A DNA stretch of 27,126 nt from a virus. Position 1 is the stretch's first letter, and the number at the start of each line of letters is the position of its first letter. Location: IMG/VR virus record IMGVR_UViG_3300046375_000049, positions 1 to 27,126 of that record. One strand, 5' to 3'. The notes below the pieces were generated by a model. That model ran no database searches and had not been told where the DNA came from. It saw only the letters and a program-made list of their open reading frames with translations. The translations under genes and the position numbers were made by a program. Below are positions 27,053 to 27,126 of the stretch, one piece after another.

Positions 27053-27126
27053 ATGCCGAAGCGCGAACGTGCTCCACAGATTGCTGAAGTTTCAGCGATT
27101 GAACATAAAAGCCGGAAACGACGAAT
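27053..27126 (+). CDS. 5' end of a rightward gene, cut by the window edge
   Basis: GAGGAGG stands 5-6 nt before ATG 27053, one of the best ribosome-binding sites in the window. The 24 visible residues (MPKRERAPQIAEV, then SAIEHKSRKRR) are strongly basic, typical of a DNA-associated early phage protein. The rest is outside the window. Confidence 0.6.
   Translation, partial: MPKRERAPQIAEVSAIEHKSRKRR

Noticed and set aside
1-27126. CRISPR array, insertion sequence or rRNA
   Set aside because: No regularly spaced direct repeats, transposase-like ORF or rRNA-like sequence was seen on either strand.

Overview
The window looks like a large piece of a tailed double-stranded DNA phage genome, siphovirus-like, with a temperate integration module. 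No host chromosomal gene is recognisable. The host is inferred, not shown. Three tiny paralogous proteins with the pattern 'PFxPFxI...DG' and the integrase style (GLRPCE / NGLRNSFASY / MGDS) resemble families I associate with Verrucomicrobiota and neighbouring phyla. A soil or freshwater Verrucomicrobiota phage is my best guess, with modest confidence.

Layout. (1) Positions 1-2284, minus strand: a tightly coupled operon of about ten very small genes, many joined by ATGA stop/start overlaps. It holds a ribbon-helix-helix-like protein with a GAGRP N-terminus, two small membrane proteins, three PFxPF paralogues and two paralogous secreted proteins. (2) 2316-11377, plus strand: packaging and head genes. 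These are the large terminase, a structured intergenic region, a 39-aa membrane peptide, an IPT/TIG-like protein, an orphan DNA methyltransferase, a Mu gp29-type (DUF935) portal with a minor-head-like C-terminus, a Mu I-type protease with a probable internal scaffold, a decoration protein, the major capsid protein, and a second IPT/TIG-like paralogue. (3) 11392-17903: connector and tail genes (gp36-like DUF1320, tail completion, terminator and tube candidates). A tail-assembly chaperone pair joined by a textbook -1 frameshift site (A AAA AAC) lies directly before the tape-measure gene. Distal tail genes and a small zinc-ribbon protein follow. (4) 17908-22842: two large fibres. One has six tandem beta modules separated by collagen-like Gly-Pro stretches and ends in a C1q-like domain. 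(5) 22853-24225: lysis cassette with three small membrane proteins, two of them paralogous, and a GH25 muramidase. (6) 24283-26311: an excisionase-like protein, the 3' part of a tRNA-Glu(CUC)-like gene as probable attachment core, a small acidic protein, and a tyrosine integrase. (7) 26345-27126: the start of a probable regulatory/early region with several perfect inverted repeats and two small or partial genes.

How it works together. The head is Mu-like, but no transposase, contractile sheath or Mu-type baseplate gene is visible. The tail therefore appears to be long and non-contractile, and lysogeny appears to use tyrosine-recombinase integration into a tRNA gene. The order xis - tRNA 3' fragment - int, with no 5' half of the tRNA, is what an attP site in a circular, virion or excised genome looks like. 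It is not what the edge of an integrated prophage looks like.

The most notable observations are the frameshift cassette, the attP arrangement, the modular collagen/C1q-like fibre, the duplicated IPT/TIG-like proteins, the paralogue families of the minus-strand operon, and the structured region after the terminase gene.
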